From: Petroclostridium xylanilyticum
Lineage (GTDB): Bacteria > Bacillota > Clostridia > SK-Y3
Assembly (NCBI RefSeq): GCF_002252565.1
Contig: NZ_NPML01000013.1
Span: 62,001-126,000, forward strand
DNA: 64,000 bases
Reading direction: 5' to 3'
Shown: positions 63,649 to 64,000 of the stretch, piece by piece
Layout: each line of letters starts with the position of its first letter
Numbering within the stretch: position 1 is the first letter of the stretch
Made by a program: the position numbers and the translations under genes
The notes under the pieces: model-generated
What the model saw: the letters and a program-made list of their open reading frames with translations, nothing else
The model's database searches: none
Told to the model about the DNA's origin: nothing

Positions 63649-64000
63649 TATAACTCACTCCTTGTGCTGCTGTAAGGCCTGTAGTATTTATCAAGTATTT
63701 TTACATCCACCCTATCCAGTTCTTCTTTAGGTAATATACCAAGCAGCCTCCAACCTAAATCCAAGGTATTATCCATAGACCTGTTTTCTTCCTTGTTCTG
63801 GGAGATAAACTCTCTTTCAAAAGCTTTTCCAAACTCTATATATTTTTTATCAATTTCACTTAACTCATCTTCCCCTATAACCGAAGCCAACGCTCTCACT
63901 TCCTGTACATGGGCATAGGAGGCAAAAAGCTGGTTTGCAATAGCAGGATGGTCTTCCCGGGTAAAACCTTCCCCGATCCCATCCTTCATCAGTCTTGAGA
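63648..64000 (-). CDS. atpB: V-type ATP synthase subunit B (C-terminal part)
   Basis: The last about 117 residues of the regulatory B subunit: SRLMKDGIGEGFTREDH, LFASYAHVQEVRALASVIGEDELSEIDK and ILPKEELDRV. The gene continues beyond position 64000. B alternates with catalytic A in the V1 head. Overlaps the start of subunit D. Confidence 0.95.
   Translation of the reverse strand, partial: SRLMKDGIGEGFTREDHPAIANQLFASYAHVQEVRALASVIGEDELSEIDKKYIEFGKAFEREFISQNKEENRSMDNTLDLGWRLLGILPKEELDRVDVKILDKYYRPYSSTRSEL

Overview
The window looks like chromosome from a low-GC, anaerobic, Gram-positive Clostridia-type organism (inference). Supporting signs are strong GGAGG-type ribosome binding sites, lipoprotein solute-binding proteins, tyrosine-dependent ThiH for thiazole synthesis, a V-type ATP synthase, YesM/YesN two-component regulation of sugar uptake, and AT-rich spacers. 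No rRNA, tRNA or CRISPR array was seen.

Layout. 1-7.3 kb: an FtsA-like protein with a long beta-grasp tail, an AEC transporter, a FAD oxidoreductase, an AraC regulator and a glutamate-synthase-like FMN protein. 7.3-9.6 kb: a mobile-element graveyard with an IS607-type remnant, an IS200/IS605 element that has lost tnpA, and the 5' end of a group IIC intron sitting directly behind a terminator. 9.6-17.8 kb: a sugar/polyol locus on the minus strand (ROK regulator; RbsA-, RbsC- and RbsB-like transporter; sorbitol-type dehydrogenase; a xylulokinase stump; a second Zn dehydrogenase). 18-24.4 kb: an ISAs1 stump, sfsA, and a TPP-riboswitch thiamine operon thiS-thiG-thiH-thiD2/thiE-thiC. 24.4-28.3 kb: PHP phosphatase, a hypothetical protein and NAD synthetase. 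28.3-41.1 kb: a beta-mannoside/beta-glucoside locus (ABC transporter without its ATPase, YesMN, GH2 and GH1 enzymes), interrupted by an IS256-family insertion exactly inside a terminator hairpin. 41.1-43.3 kb: the complete copy of the IS200/IS605 element, wedged between a permease stump and a PfkB stump. 43.3-50.1 kb: FucU, aldo/keto reductase, Zn dehydrogenase, xylulokinase and class II aldolase under a LacI regulator with three visible operators. 50.2-62.7 kb: phosphate uptake (two pstB, pstSCA, phoU, PhoP box) with a chemoreceptor and a damaged MarR/ABC exporter cluster lodged between pst and phoU. 62.7-64 kb: DUF378 protein and V-ATPase subunits D and B.

How the parts work together. Three carbohydrate loci import sugars or polyols and feed dehydrogenase, kinase and aldolase steps; several have lost genes through insertions and deletions. 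The thiamine operon carries the ThiD2-ThiE fusion in place of ThiD and is capped by a riboswitch plus terminator. The pst genes are controlled by a four-repeat PhoP box.

The most unusual items are a four-copy dispersed element with two stems that show compensatory base changes, two ABC exporter half-genes whose nucleotide-binding domains have lost complementary halves, an IS200/IS605 element carrying a ribbon-helix-helix gene that overlaps tnpA, and several genes whose best-placed start codon is AUA or AUU. All function calls come from reading motifs by eye; no database search was run.
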